From an uncultured Solirubrobacterales bacterium (GTDB lineage: Bacteria; Actinomycetota; Thermoleophilia; Solirubrobacterales; 70-9), in contig CAJAIJ010000032.1 of assembly GCA_903939845.1 (NCBI GenBank), positions 60,130 through 124,129 on the forward strand: a DNA stretch of 64,000 bases. The letters run 5' to 3'. This document shows positions 1 to 8,031 of the stretch, one piece after another (the first letter of the stretch is position 1; each line of letters begins with the position of its first letter). The translations under genes were made by a program, and so were the position numbers. Under the pieces are notes generated by a model, which worked only from the letters and a program-made list of their open reading frames with translations, had not been told where the DNA came from and ran no database searches.

Positions 1-61
1 CCTCCACGGTCGCTCGCTGGACGAAAGGCAGGGCGAAGGGGTCGATCAATGACTCGAACAA
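1..61 (-). CDS. Metal ABC transporter permease, ZnuB/MntB-like (N-terminal fragment)
   Basis: Only the first 20 codons lie in the window; the gene continues past base 1. From a TTG start at 61-59 the peptide begins MFESLIDPFALPFVQRATVE. The 'DPFALPF-Q-RA' opening is typical of ABC-3 family permeases for zinc, manganese or iron (ZnuB/MntB type), inner-membrane proteins that carry metal from a periplasmic binding protein. A GGAG sequence sits about 10 nt upstream of the TTG. A near-perfect 7-1-7 palindrome at 103-117 lies just upstream and could be the operator of a metalloregulator. The family call rests on this short motif only. Confidence 0.55.
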   Translation of the reverse strand, partial: MFESLIDPFALPFVQRATVE

Positions 62-102
62 GGCAGTTTCTCCGTTCAGGGCAATTACCGGCTGGATTCC
101 AA

Positions 103-117
103 TAATGAGACTCGTTA
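103..117. promoter_or_regulatory. 7-1-7 inverted repeat, candidate metalloregulator operator
   Basis: TAATGAG-A-CTCGTTA: two 7-nt arms around one central base, with six of seven positions complementary. It lies 42 nt upstream of the TTG start of the truncated permease and about 180 nt upstream of the divergent YibE/F gene. A short direct repeat CCAATA (99-104 and 118-123) brackets it. The 7-1-7 geometry is that of Fur-family (Fur/Zur) boxes, but the sequence is not a textbook Zur or IdeR site. The rest of 62-296 shows no other feature. Confidence 0.35.
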
Positions 118-296
118 CCAATATACGGGAAAGGCCGCGCTCGGGTGGACCGCTTCGGTATCTGCCCGTCCGGACTCATGCTCGTGGCTGGCTCACGCAC
201 TCCTTCGGTGACCTCGTTCGATCGACGGTCACAGAACTTCTTTTCGTCGCCCGGTGAATCCGTTACCTCCGGAACGGTTGGGACACTTGGTGAGTC

Positions 297-1466
297 TTGC
301 TCTCGAAGACCGCCCCTCGACCCTTTCTCCTGGCGCTCGTCGCGATTGCCGTCACCACGGTCGTCGGCCTCTTCCTGCTCTGGCCCGACGGCTCGCCAGA
401 GGTGGAGCTGGGCGCAGCTCCGACGGGGGAGACCATTCCGGGGAAGATCGAGGCGCTCAGATCGAACCCCTGTCCGCCTCCGCTCCAGGGCGAGTGCCTC
501 AGCGGTGAAGTCCTGCTCGAGGACGGACCGGAGTCGGGAGAGACCGTTCCGGTCGAGCTGTCCAGTGGCGGGCCCGCACCCAGCTTTTCCGTAGGAGACT
601 CCGTCCGGGTCGCCCGTGCGACCTTCGGTGGTCAGGAGCCGGTCTATTCGGTGGTCGATTTCGAGCGCCGCTCGCCGATGCTGTGGCTGGCCATCTTCTT
701 CGTTGCGCTGGTCCTGCTGTTCGGAAGGTTGAGGGGGGCCCTCTCGTTGATAGGTCTCGGGGCCAGCCTCGCGATAGTGCTGGTCTTCATCGTGCCGGCG
801 ATCCTCGATGGCAGGTCGCCGTTGGCAGTTGCCCTCGTCGGTTCGATGGCCGTGATGCTCCTGACGATTCTGTTGGCTCACGGGTGGGGTCCAAAGAGCC
901 TCGCCGCCATCCTGGGAACGGCAGTCAGTCTCTCTCTGGTCGGATTGCTCGCGGTCCTGTTCACCAATCTGACCAACCTCACCGGCTTCTCATCCGAGGA
1001 GGCGGCCATCCTCGCAACGAACGACTCCGGAATCTCGGTCAGCGGGCTTCTCATCGCCGGCATGGTGATCGGTGCCCTCGGCGTTCTCGATGACGTCACG
1101 ATCAGCCAGTCCTCGACGGTCATGGCCCTGAAGGCTGCCGACCCGGCCCAGAGCGTCGCAACGGTCTATCGCAGGGCGATCGATGTCGGTCGTGACCACG
1201 TCAGTGCCACCGTCAACACTCTGGTGCTGGCCTACGTCGGGTCATCGCTTCCGGTGCTGTTGATCTTCGGCTCCGGAGAGCTCGGCCTGGTCGACGCGAT
1301 CAACCTCGAGATCGTTGCCAAGGAGATAGTTGCGACCCTGGTCGGCTCGATCGGCATCATCGCGGCGGTGCCGATAACCACGGCCCTGGCCGCCTGGATG
1401 TCCGACACCATGGACGAGGATGAGATCAGGCTGGCCGCCGAGGACGGCCACCATCACCACCACTGA
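297..1466 (+). CDS. YibE/F family membrane protein
   Basis: A 389-residue integral membrane protein. An N-terminal hydrophobic segment (about 10-30) is followed by a small extracytoplasmic domain with two Cys around a CPPP...GEC stretch (about 58-67). Seven or more membrane segments run from about 130 to 375. The conserved YibE/F core is visible as 'MVIGALGVLDDVTISQ' and 'DVGRDHVSATVNTLVLAYVG'. The biochemical role of this family is not established; transport has been suggested. The start is TTG at 297; no better start exists in this frame, because the nearby GTG at 290 is in another frame. The protein ends in five consecutive His, which could bind metal and fits the neighbouring metal permease. 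Confidence 0.85.
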   Translation: MLSKTAPRPFLLALVAIAVTTVVGLFLLWPDGSPEVELGAAPTGETIPGKIEALRSNPCPPPLQGECLSGEVLLEDGPESGETVPVELSSGGPAPSFSVGDSVRVARATFGGQEPVYSVVDFERRSPMLWLAIFFVALVLLFGRLRGALSLIGLGASLAIVLVFIVPAILDGRSPLAVALVGSMAVMLLTILLAHGWGPKSLAAILGTAVSLSLVGLLAVLFTNLTNLTGFSSEEAAILATNDSGISVSGLLIAGMVIGALGVLDDVTISQSSTVMALKAADPAQSVATVYRRAIDVGRDHVSATVNTLVLAYVGSSLPVLLIFGSGELGLVDAINLEIVAKEIVATLVGSIGIIAAVPITTALAAWMSDTMDEDEIRLAAEDGHHHHH

Positions 1467-1496
1467 TTCCGTCGATCGCGGCGGCGGGCCCAGGAT

Positions 1497-1667
1497 CTAG
1501 AACTGAAGACCGGCCGCGATGACGCCGCCGGTCACCACGAGCGCAGTGATCACCCTCATGGTGCGGGGCGAGGGACGTCGACCGCTTCGGCCACCGATCC
1601 AGGCCCTGAGGCCCGTGGCCGATGCTGTTGCCGCTACTGCGACGCCGGTTACGCACTGCATGCACAT
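1497..1667 (-). CDS. Small CxxC membrane protein, translationally coupled to the M23 peptidase
   Basis: A 56-residue protein starting MCMQCVTGVAVAATASATG, with Cys at positions 2 and 5. It has two hydrophobic stretches (about 6-20 and 37-54) separated by a basic loop. The ATG (1667-1665) shares one base with the TGA stop of the upstream peptidase (TGATG), the usual sign of translational coupling. Similar tiny Cys-rich membrane proteins seem familiar from actinobacterial genomes, but no function is known to me. A longer reading from 1769 would overlap the peptidase in another frame and is less likely. Confidence 0.55.
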   Translation of the reverse strand: MCMQCVTGVAVAATASATGLRAWIGGRSGRRPSPRTMRVITALVVTGGVIAAGLQF

Positions 1668-2851
1668 CAGCTGTAAGCATCCCAATTCTTCAGTTTCGCC
1701 ATCGGGTCGAGGAAGGTTCCACCCTGATACCAGCCCGGCGCCGACCAATGCTCGAAGTGCAGGTGGCATCCGGTGCTACGGCCCGTCGTTCCGACCGTCC
1801 CGATCCTCTGTCCGGTCCTGACGAAGGACCCGACCCTGGCGGTCGATGGACGTTCCAGATGCATGTAGACGTGGCTCTCGCTTCCGGTGCCGGCAAGGTT
1901 GATCACGACGTAGTTACCGGCCCCGGATGCCTGGTACGAGTTGTAGTAGACCTTTCCGCCCCGGGCTGCGAACAGGGGAGTGCCGCAGGATGCAGCGACG
2001 TCTGCTCCCTGGTGGCCCCTTCCGGCCCCGATTCCGTCTCCATATGTATGCGGTCCCCTGACCGGAAACATGAAGCCGTGGAGGCTGAAGCCGAGGGACT
2101 CACGGACGGACTGGCCGGTCAGTCTCGTCGAGATCTCGGCCGGCGTGCCGGTACGGTCGGAAATCCTGAAGCGATACCTCCCGCTGGATGCCGTTCTGCC
2201 GGTCGAGGCCTTGAGGTTCCAGGTGAAGCTGGAGGTCGAGTTTCGTGCGATGTCGTCGAGGAGACGTGAGGCGACCACGGTTCCGTCATCCCCGACTACG
2301 TCCACCCGGATCGGGGAGTTCGGCTCACCGCCCGCCACGACGAAATCCACTCTCGGCTTACCCGCTCCGAAGAGGTAGGCCCGCTTTGGGGCAGTAGATG
2401 CATCGACCAACCTGAGGGGCGAGTCGGGGTCGACCCCTCTGGGGGCCTGTTTGATGGTGAGAGAGACCTTCGACATGGCCGTAGACGAACCGCCGAGCGC
2501 CACCACCCGGATCCGTCCGCTTCGGGCACCCACTGGAACCCGGACCACGATTCTGGTCGGGCCGACCGAGACCGGCCTGGTCCGGACCCGGGAAGAATCC
2601 CCGGCGAAGGACACCCACTGGACCGATGCCAGAGCCCTGCCTCCGATCTGGACGGTGCCGCCCTCCGAGGAGGCGTTGAGGTCGACGCAGCCCGTCAGAC
2701 AGAGAACGGTCTCGACTTCGGGTGCCGGGGGGAGGGGGATGCCGCCGCCCGGACCGGCCTGGGCAGAAGCGCCGATCCCGAGCAGGGCCACCACGACCGC
2801 CCCGACGATCGCGATCGAGATCCTGAACTCCCTCTTGGCTTCTTCGTTCAT
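1667..2851 (-). CDS. Secreted M23 (LytM-type) metallopeptidase
   Basis: A 394-residue exported protein: signal/anchor segment at about 10-32, then two beta-rich domains (about 45-250) resembling TIG/Ig-like and FlgD-like folds, then a C-terminal peptidase M23 domain (about 255-390). The zinc-site motifs are visible: 'GRGHQGADVAA' (H...D), 'SHVYMH' and 'GCHLHFEHW' (HxH). M23 enzymes cleave peptide cross-links of peptidoglycan, or act as inactive activators when ligands are lost; here they are intact. ATG start, preceded by an AGAGAAGAG stretch about 5 nt upstream that can serve as ribosome binding site. It is followed without a gap by a small membrane protein. Confidence 0.88.
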   Translation of the reverse strand: MNEEAKREFRISIAIVGAVVVALLGIGASAQAGPGGGIPLPPAPEVETVLCLTGCVDLNASSEGGTVQIGGRALASVQWVSFAGDSSRVRTRPVSVGPTRIVVRVPVGARSGRIRVVALGGSSTAMSKVSLTIKQAPRGVDPDSPLRLVDASTAPKRAYLFGAGKPRVDFVVAGGEPNSPIRVDVVGDDGTVVASRLLDDIARNSTSSFTWNLKASTGRTASSGRYRFRISDRTGTPAEISTRLTGQSVRESLGFSLHGFMFPVRGPHTYGDGIGAGRGHQGADVAASCGTPLFAARGGKVYYNSYQASGAGNYVVINLAGTGSESHVYMHLERPSTARVGSFVRTGQRIGTVGTTGRSTGCHLHFEHWSAPGWYQGGTFLDPMAKLKNWDAYS

Positions 2852-3064
2852 GGCTCTTCTCTGTGGCCGGCGGGGTTAGCTGACGGGCTCGCGAAGAAGA
2901 GTTTCGCTACGCGGGCTCTCGGCCCTGCGATTCGCCCCGGGGAATGGAAAATCCCGTTTGGTTCCCCCGCCCCGACTGCCCTTCGCAGGCGGGTTGGGCC
3001 CGGTTCCCGGAGTATAGGTGCCTGTCAAGTCGCCACCGACAGGACGGCTGGCTCTGTCGTCCCC

Positions 3065-3070
3065 TATTAT
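3065..3070 (+). promoter_or_regulatory. Candidate -10 box for rplM-rpsI
   Basis: TATTAT in a GC-rich intergenic region, 49 nt upstream of the rplM ATG, which predicts a leader of about 40 nt. No convincing -35 hexamer is visible at the right spacing. The remainder of the 2852-3119 gap shows no gene. Confidence 0.4.
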
Positions 3071-3119
3071 CCGCAGGCCCACGTCCCCCGGAACCGGGAC
3101 GAGCGAGGGCCGATTACCC

Positions 3120-3554
3120 ATGAAGACTTACGTCGCAAAACCAGATGATCGCCAGCGAGACTGGTACGTCGTCGATGCCGAGGGCCAGACCCTGGGTCGC
3201 CTGGCCACTTCGCTGGCCGACATGCTTCGTGGCAAGCGGAAGCCCGAGTACACGCCCCACATCGACACCGGAGACTTCGTCGTCGTCATCAACGCCGAGA
3301 AGATCCGGGTCACCGGTGACAAGCTCAACTCGAAGCGTTACTGGCGTCACAGCGGGTATCCGGGCGGGATTCGAAGCAGGACTCTCGCCGAGATGCTCGA
3401 GAAGCAGCCGGAAGAGGTGATCCGCAAGGCGGTCAAGGGGATGATGCCCCGCAACAGCCTCGCTCGCAAGCAGCTCCTGAAGCTCAAGGTATACGCCGGC
3501 CCCGACCATCCGCACGAGGCCCAGAAACCCGAAACCCTGGAGATCAAGACTTGA
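3120..3554 (+). CDS. rplM: 50S ribosomal protein L13
   Basis: A 144-residue protein of normal family length, an early-assembling 23S rRNA-binding protein of the large subunit. Seen: '[16 protein letters not shown]' near the N-terminus, '[12 protein letters not shown]' and 'KGMMPRN-LAR' in the middle, and '[16 protein letters not shown]' at the end, all characteristic of L13. The ATG at 3120 gives the standard MKTYVAKP beginning; an upstream in-frame start would add 34 unlike residues. The stop codon overlaps the TTG start of rpsI (TTGA), as expected for the conserved rplM-rpsI pair. Confidence 0.97.
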   Translation: MKTYVAKPDDRQRDWYVVDAEGQTLGRLATSLADMLRGKRKPEYTPHIDTGDFVVVINAEKIRVTGDKLNSKRYWRHSGYPGGIRSRTLAEMLEKQPEEVIRKAVKGMMPRNSLARKQLLKLKVYAGPDHPHEAQKPETLEIKT

Positions 3555-4387
3555 CAGAGGAAGAGACCACTCCCGAGGCCGAAGAGGCCGGAGTCGAAGA
3601 GGCAGCAGCCGAAGAGGCAGTCGTCGAAGAGGCAGCGGCCGAAGAGGCAGTAGCCGAAGACGCAGCGGCCGAAGAGGCAGTAGCCGAAGACGCAGCGGCC
3701 GAAGAGGCCGAAGAGGCTCCTGTCGCGGAGGAGACCGCGGAGGCAGCGGCCGAAGAGGCCGAAGTCGTGGTCGAGGAGTCGGATTCGACCGAGCGGGTCG
3801 CCGCCAAGGAGAAGTCAGACCTGCCACCAGGCGCCGATCTCGAGCCGATCGCGATCGAGCCCGAGGCCGAACTCGACGCCGAGGAGAGGGCCCGACTCGA
3901 AGCTGAGGCCGAGGAGCGTGCTGAGCGTGAAGCCGCACTCGAGCAGCAGGAGGTCGACGACGCCCCGATCGAGGGTCCGGCTCCGGTGAAGATCGACGGA
4001 GAGGCTCGCTACGGCGCGACGGGCAAGCGCAAGCGCTCCGTCGCCAGGGTCACGATCCTTCCGGGCGATGGCCGGATCACAATCAACGAGCGCGACATCG
4101 AGGAATATTTCCCCAGGGCCAGGCACCGCACCGTCGTCACCTCGCCGCTGGTGGCCACCGGTTATGAGGGAACCGTTGAAATCCGGATCAGAGTCCATGG
4201 TGGCGGGATCAGCGGACAGGCCGGTGCCGTCCGACATGGGATCGCCAGGGCGCTGACCGAAGTCAACCCGGAGCTGCGACCCGAACTCAAGCGAAGGGGC
4301 TTCCTCACCCGGGACTCCCGGGCCAAGGAGCGGCGCAAGGCCGGCCTTAAGAAGGCCCGCAAGCGTCCGCAGTTCTCGAAGCGCTGA
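3551..4387 (+). CDS. rpsI: 30S ribosomal protein S9 with long acidic N-terminal extension
   Basis: A 278-residue protein, about twice the usual S9 length. Residues 1-150 are almost only Glu, Ala, Val and Asp (repeats of [10 protein letters not shown]), followed by an acidic alpha-helical stretch. The S9 domain runs from about 152 to 278: '[14 protein letters not shown]', 'GDGRITIN', and the basic tail '[12 protein letters not shown]' that reaches the P-site tRNA. TTG start overlapping the rplM stop (TTGA). Actinobacterial S9 proteins often carry a short acidic extension; this one is unusually long and contains a DNA-level tandem repeat (3611-3700). Confidence 0.95.
   Translation: MTEEETTPEAEEAGVEEAAAEEAVVEEAAAEEAVAEDAAAEEAVAEDAAAEEAEEAPVAEETAEAAAEEAEVVVEESDSTERVAAKEKSDLPPGADLEPIAIEPEAELDAEERARLEAEAEERAEREAALEQQEVDDAPIEGPAPVKIDGEARYGATGKRKRSVARVTILPGDGRITINERDIEEYFPRARHRTVVTSPLVATGYEGTVEIRIRVHGGGISGQAGAVRHGIARALTEVNPELRPELKRRGFLTRDSRAKERRKAGLKKARKRPQFSKR
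3611..3700 (+). repeat. Three-copy 30-bp tandem repeat inside rpsI
   Basis: Units 3641-3670 and 3671-3700 are identical; 3611-3640 is a degenerate copy differing at a few positions. Each unit encodes ten residues of the type [10 protein letters not shown] in the acidic extension of S9. The perfect last two copies suggest recent slippage or unequal exchange. Confidence 0.85.
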
Positions 4388-4394
4388 TCGGCAA

Positions 4395-5723
4395 GTGAGC
4401 CGGCCGGAGCGAAAGCTCTTCGGTACCGACGGGGTTCGAGGCCCGGTCGGCGAGTTTCTGAGTCCCGATCTTGCCCTGGCCCTGGGCAGGGCGGTCTGTG
4501 GAGCCGTTGCGATCGAAACGCCCCGCGTCCTCCTCGTCAGAGACACCAGGGAATCCGGCCCCATGCTCGAATCGGCCTTCGCTGCCGGAGTCGCCGCGGC
4601 CGGAGGGGATGCCCTGATTGCGGGGGTGCTCCCTACCCCGGCGGCACCGATCCTGGCTACTGCCTACTCGTTCGACCTGGCGGCCGTGATCTCGGCGTCC
4701 CACAATCCGCACCATGACAACGGGATCAAGTTCTTCGGGCCGGATGGGCGAAAGCTGGGCGACTCGATCGAGCAGGAGATAGAACGACTGGTCGATGCCG
4801 GTGAACCCGGTTTCGTGGACCGACCGGGACGGATCGAGGTCCTCAATGCAGCCGAGGCCGACTACCTCAGGACCTTGCTCGGGCGTTACGAAATCGACCT
4901 GCAGGGGGTGAAGGTCGCCCTCGACTGCGCCAACGGTGCCACCTACAGGGTCGCCCCGGAGGTCTTCAGGCGCCTGGGCGCCGAGGTCTCGGCCTTCTTC
5001 GTGGAGCCGGACGGGAGGAACATCAACCTCGAGTGCGGATCGACCCACGTCGAAGTCCTGTCCGGGATCGTGGCCGGGGGAGACTTCGATATCGGGTTCT
5101 CGTTCGACGGAGACGGAGATCGGGTCCAGGCCGTGGATCGCAACGGCAAGGTCCATGACGGCGATGAGATCATCGCGATCGTGGCAGCCGCCCTGGCGAA
5201 GACCGATCGGCTTGCAGGTGGGGTCGCGATGACCGTGATGACCAACTTCGGGTTCCATCGGGCGATGGAAGAGCTTGGCGTGGAGGTCTCGGTCACTTCG
5301 GTCGGCGATCGGCACGTCCTCCAGCGTCTCGACGAGCTCGGCTGGACCCTCGGTGGCGAGCAGTCCGGACACATCATCGACCTCGACTACGCGCCGACCG
5401 GCGACGGCATCGCCGCTTCACTCGGACTGCTCAGGGCCCTCGACGGGGCCGATCTCGCCGAATCCCCGGCGATGGAGAGACTGCCTCAGGAGATGATCAA
5501 CGTGGTGGTCGAAGACCGGGATGCATTCACTTCCTCGACCGGGATCCAGTCGGCCATCGAAGAGGCCGAGAGCGCTCTCGATGGTCGCGGGAGGGTCTTG
5601 ATCAGGCCGTCCGGAACGGAGCCACTGATTCGGGTCATGGTCGAGGCCCCCTCTGCGCAGGAGGCCCTCTCGATCTGTTCCAGTCTTGCCGGCACAGTGG
5701 AGTCCGAACTCTCCGGTCGGTAG
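4395..5723 (+). CDS. glmM: Phosphoglucosamine mutase
   Basis: A 442-residue cytoplasmic enzyme converting glucosamine-6-phosphate to glucosamine-1-phosphate, the step after GlmS toward UDP-GlcNAc and peptidoglycan. Motifs: N-terminal 'LFGTDGVRG', phosphoserine loop 'VISASHNPHHDNGIKFFG' with catalytic Ser102, metal-binding 'DGDGDR' at 238-243, sugar-binding 'GGEQSGH' and phosphate-binding 'RPSGTEPLIRVM' near the C-terminus. All four domains are complete. GTG start 7 nt after the rpsI stop, so it is probably co-transcribed with the ribosomal genes. The gene pairs functionally with glmS immediately downstream. Confidence 0.97.
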   Translation: MSRPERKLFGTDGVRGPVGEFLSPDLALALGRAVCGAVAIETPRVLLVRDTRESGPMLESAFAAGVAAAGGDALIAGVLPTPAAPILATAYSFDLAAVISASHNPHHDNGIKFFGPDGRKLGDSIEQEIERLVDAGEPGFVDRPGRIEVLNAAEADYLRTLLGRYEIDLQGVKVALDCANGATYRVAPEVFRRLGAEVSAFFVEPDGRNINLECGSTHVEVLSGIVAGGDFDIGFSFDGDGDRVQAVDRNGKVHDGDEIIAIVAAALAKTDRLAGGVAMTVMTNFGFHRAMEELGVEVSVTSVGDRHVLQRLDELGWTLGGEQSGHIIDLDYAPTGDGIAASLGLLRALDGADLAESPAMERLPQEMINVVVEDRDAFTSSTGIQSAIEEAESALDGRGRVLIRPSGTEPLIRVMVEAPSAQEALSICSSLAGTVESELSGR

Positions 5724-5740
5724 ACGGCCAGACCAACGAG

Positions 5741-5746
5741 TAGCCT
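5741..5746 (+). promoter_or_regulatory. -10 box of glmS (short leader)
   Basis: TAGCCT ends 10 nt before the glmS ATG, and no Shine-Dalgarno sequence is present between them, so the transcript is predicted to be leaderless or nearly so. Confidence 0.45.
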
Positions 5747-5756
5747 TACCGCCTTC

Positions 5757-7619
5757 ATGTGCGGGATCATCGGATATGTGGGTCACCGGCCCCTCGAGGA
5801 CTGCGAGCGGCTGCTCGTGGCAGGTCTCGAGAAGCTCGAATACCGGGGATACGACTCGGCCGGGCTGGCCTTCATCTCCGGCGCCTCGGTCGAGAAGGTA
5901 AGGGCCATCGGCAACCTGGAGCAGCTGAAGGAGGCCCTTCACGCCGCCGGTCTCGACCACCCGGTAGGGGAAGAGGGAAGTGCATCGACCGGCATCGCCC
6001 ACACCCGGTGGGCGACCCACGGTCGGGTCACCGAGGAGAACGCGCATCCCCACTCGGACGCTTCCGGGGAGGTCGAGATCGTCATGAACGGGATCATCGA
6101 GAACCACACGGAGCTGCGCCGAAGTCTGGAGGCCGACGGTGTCGCCTTCTCTTCAGAGACCGATGCCGAAGTCATCTCCCACCTGATCGCTGCCGAGTTC
6201 GACGGTGACCTGACCGCAGCGGTCCGAGCTGCGAATACCCGGCTACGGGGGCACTACTCGTTCGTGGCGATGCACGTCAGCCTCCCCGGGACCCTCGTCG
6301 CGACCCGGTGCGAGACCCCGCTGGTCGTGGGCGTGGGGGATGGCGAGAACTTCATCGGCTCGGCGATCCCGGCCTTCATGGCCGAGACCAGGAATGTCCT
6401 CGAGATCGAGAACGGTGAGATCGTCACGGTAGGAGCCGACACGATCGAGATAGAGGCCTCCGACGGGAGCCCGGTCCAGAGGGAGCCCGAGCTGGTTACC
6501 TGGGATGAGGAGGCAGCCGAGAAGGCCGGCTACGAGACCTTCATGATGAAGGAGATCCACGAGCAGCCCGAAGCGATCGCCGAGACGATCCTCGACCGCC
6601 TCTCGGGCGACGCCTCGATCGACCTTTCCGATGTCGGCCTCGACGATGACTACCTCACGAATCTGAGGCGAATCGTCGTGGTTGCGTGTGGCACCTCCTA
6701 CCACGCCGGCCTGGTCGGCCGGTATGCGATCGAGCGGTGGGCCCGAATCCCGGTCGAAGTCGACATCGCTTCCGAGTACCGGTATCGGGATCCCGTCGTC
6801 GGCCCCGGAGACCTCGTCGTCGGTATCACCCAGTCCGGTGAGACCGCCGACACGCTTGCCGCCATGCGGCTCGCACGGGAAGCCGGGGCCACCGTGCTCG
6901 CGGTGACGAACATCATGGGCAGCCAGGCGACCCGGGACAGCGACGCCGTCCTCTACACGCGGGCCGGACTCGAGATCGGCGTAGCTGCCACCAAGACATT
7001 CGTCGCCCAGGTCGCGGCCATGTACCTCCTGGCTCTTCGACTGGCCGAGCTGCGGGGAACTCTGGATCCCGGGGAACTCGCCGCCCTCGTGGCCGACCTC
7101 AGGAGCATTCCCGACAAGATGGACCGGACGATCGATTCGGTGTCCGAGATGGTCGTCGAGATCGCCCGTCGGCATGCCGACCAGAAATTCTTCCTCTATC
7201 TCGGTCGCCACATAGGCCTGCCGGTCTGCCTCGAGGGTGCCCTCAAGCTGAAGGAGGTCTCCTACATACCGACCGACGCCTATGCCGCTGGCGAAATGAA
7301 GCATGGGCCGATAGCGCTGCTCGACGAGTCGACCCCCGTCGTCTGCGTTGCCACCGACAGTCCGATCCTCGACAAGGTCCTTTCCAACATCGAAGAAGTG
7401 AAGGCTCGGGGTGCCGACACGATCGCGGTGGCGACCGAGGGATCCGACAGGGTCGCCGAGGTGGTGGAGGAGACGATCTTCGTGCCCGAGACCGACTGGG
7501 TTCTCCAGCCCCTCCTGGCGATACTCCCGCTTCAGCTCCTGGCCTACCACGTGGCTCGCATAAACGGTCTCAACGTGGACCAGCCGAGGAATCTGGCCAA
7601 GACGGTCACGGTCGAGTGA
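5757..7619 (+). CDS. glmS: Glutamine-fructose-6-phosphate aminotransferase (isomerizing)
   Basis: A 620-residue enzyme making glucosamine-6-phosphate from fructose-6-phosphate and glutamine, the entry step of amino-sugar synthesis. The N-terminal class II glutamine amidotransferase domain (about 1-235) begins MCGIIGYVG with catalytic Cys2 and has 'HTRWATHG'. Two SIS domains follow (about 300-440 and 470-610) with 'CGTSYHAG', 'TQSGETADT' and 'ELKLKEVSY'-like 'GALKLKEVSYIPTDAYAAGEMKHGPIAL' pieces, ending in the conserved 'NLAKTVTVE'. Length and all motifs match active GlmS. It follows glmM by 33 nt and has its own -10 box. Confidence 0.98.
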   Translation: MCGIIGYVGHRPLEDCERLLVAGLEKLEYRGYDSAGLAFISGASVEKVRAIGNLEQLKEALHAAGLDHPVGEEGSASTGIAHTRWATHGRVTEENAHPHSDASGEVEIVMNGIIENHTELRRSLEADGVAFSSETDAEVISHLIAAEFDGDLTAAVRAANTRLRGHYSFVAMHVSLPGTLVATRCETPLVVGVGDGENFIGSAIPAFMAETRNVLEIENGEIVTVGADTIEIEASDGSPVQREPELVTWDEEAAEKAGYETFMMKEIHEQPEAIAETILDRLSGDASIDLSDVGLDDDYLTNLRRIVVVACGTSYHAGLVGRYAIERWARIPVEVDIASEYRYRDPVVGPGDLVVGITQSGETADTLAAMRLAREAGATVLAVTNIMGSQATRDSDAVLYTRAGLEIGVAATKTFVAQVAAMYLLALRLAELRGTLDPGELAALVADLRSIPDKMDRTIDSVSEMVVEIARRHADQKFFLYLGRHIGLPVCLEGALKLKEVSYIPTDAYAAGEMKHGPIALLDESTPVVCVATDSPILDKVLSNIEEVKARGADTIAVATEGSDRVAEVVEETIFVPETDWVLQPLLAILPLQLLAYHVARINGLNVDQPRNLAKTVTVE

Positions 7620-7646
7620 ATCCGGGGCCGCGCTGGCCCCTGCCTC

Positions 7647-7652
7647 TAGGAT
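7647..7652 (+). promoter_or_regulatory. -10 box of acpS (leaderless type)
   Basis: TAGGAT followed by 7 nt and the GTG start of acpS; there is no room for a Shine-Dalgarno sequence between them. Confidence 0.45.
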
Positions 7653-7659
7653 CCCGACA

Positions 7660-8031
7660 GTGACCGTGGTCGGGATAGGGATGGATCTGGTGGAGATAGG
7701 ACGGCTCGAACGGGCTCTCGAGCGGCGTCCCGCCCTCGCCGCGAGGCTCTTCACGGATCGCGAGCTCCGGGACTCCTCGGACCGGCGAAGGCCGGCACGG
7801 CACCTTGCGGCAAGGTTCGCGGCCAAGGAGGCAGTCCTCAAGGCGATCCCGGTCGATCGCCCTGTAGCCCTCCGCGAGATAGAGGTGGTCGGCTCTGCCC
7901 CGCCGGGCATCGAGTTCCGGGGTGAGCTCGCCGAAGTCGCCCGGACCGGGGGATGGACCACCCGGATCAGCCTCACCCACGAAAGGGAGATGGCCGGCGC
8001 CGTAGCGGTCGTCGAGGTATCGGAACGGTGA
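7660..8031 (+). CDS. acpS: Holo-[acyl-carrier-protein] synthase
   Basis: A 123-residue phosphopantetheinyl transferase that moves the 4'-phosphopantetheine arm of CoA onto acyl carrier protein. Motifs: 'GIGMDLVEIGRLER' (Mg-binding Asp) at the N-terminus, 'F-DRE' with the family's first helix, and 'HLAARFAAKEAVLKAI' (Mg-binding Glu and Lys). The family's 'isltHe' motif appears near the end as 'RISLTHERE'. Typical AcpS length. GTG start; the TGA stop overlaps the GTG start of the NAD(P)HX repair gene, an order common in actinobacteria. Confidence 0.95.
   Translation: MTVVGIGMDLVEIGRLERALERRPALAARLFTDRELRDSSDRRRPARHLAARFAAKEAVLKAIPVDRPVALREIEVVGSAPPGIEFRGELAEVARTGGWTTRISLTHEREMAGAVAVVEVSER

Noticed and set aside
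1447..1466. Poly-His tail as a cloning tag
   Set aside because: It is preceded by natural sequence and followed directly by a native stop and a genomic intergenic region; no vector sequence is visible.
3114..3938. Leu/Arg/Pro-repeat protein on the minus strand
   Set aside because: It is the reverse reading of rplM and the Glu/Ala repeats of rpsI.
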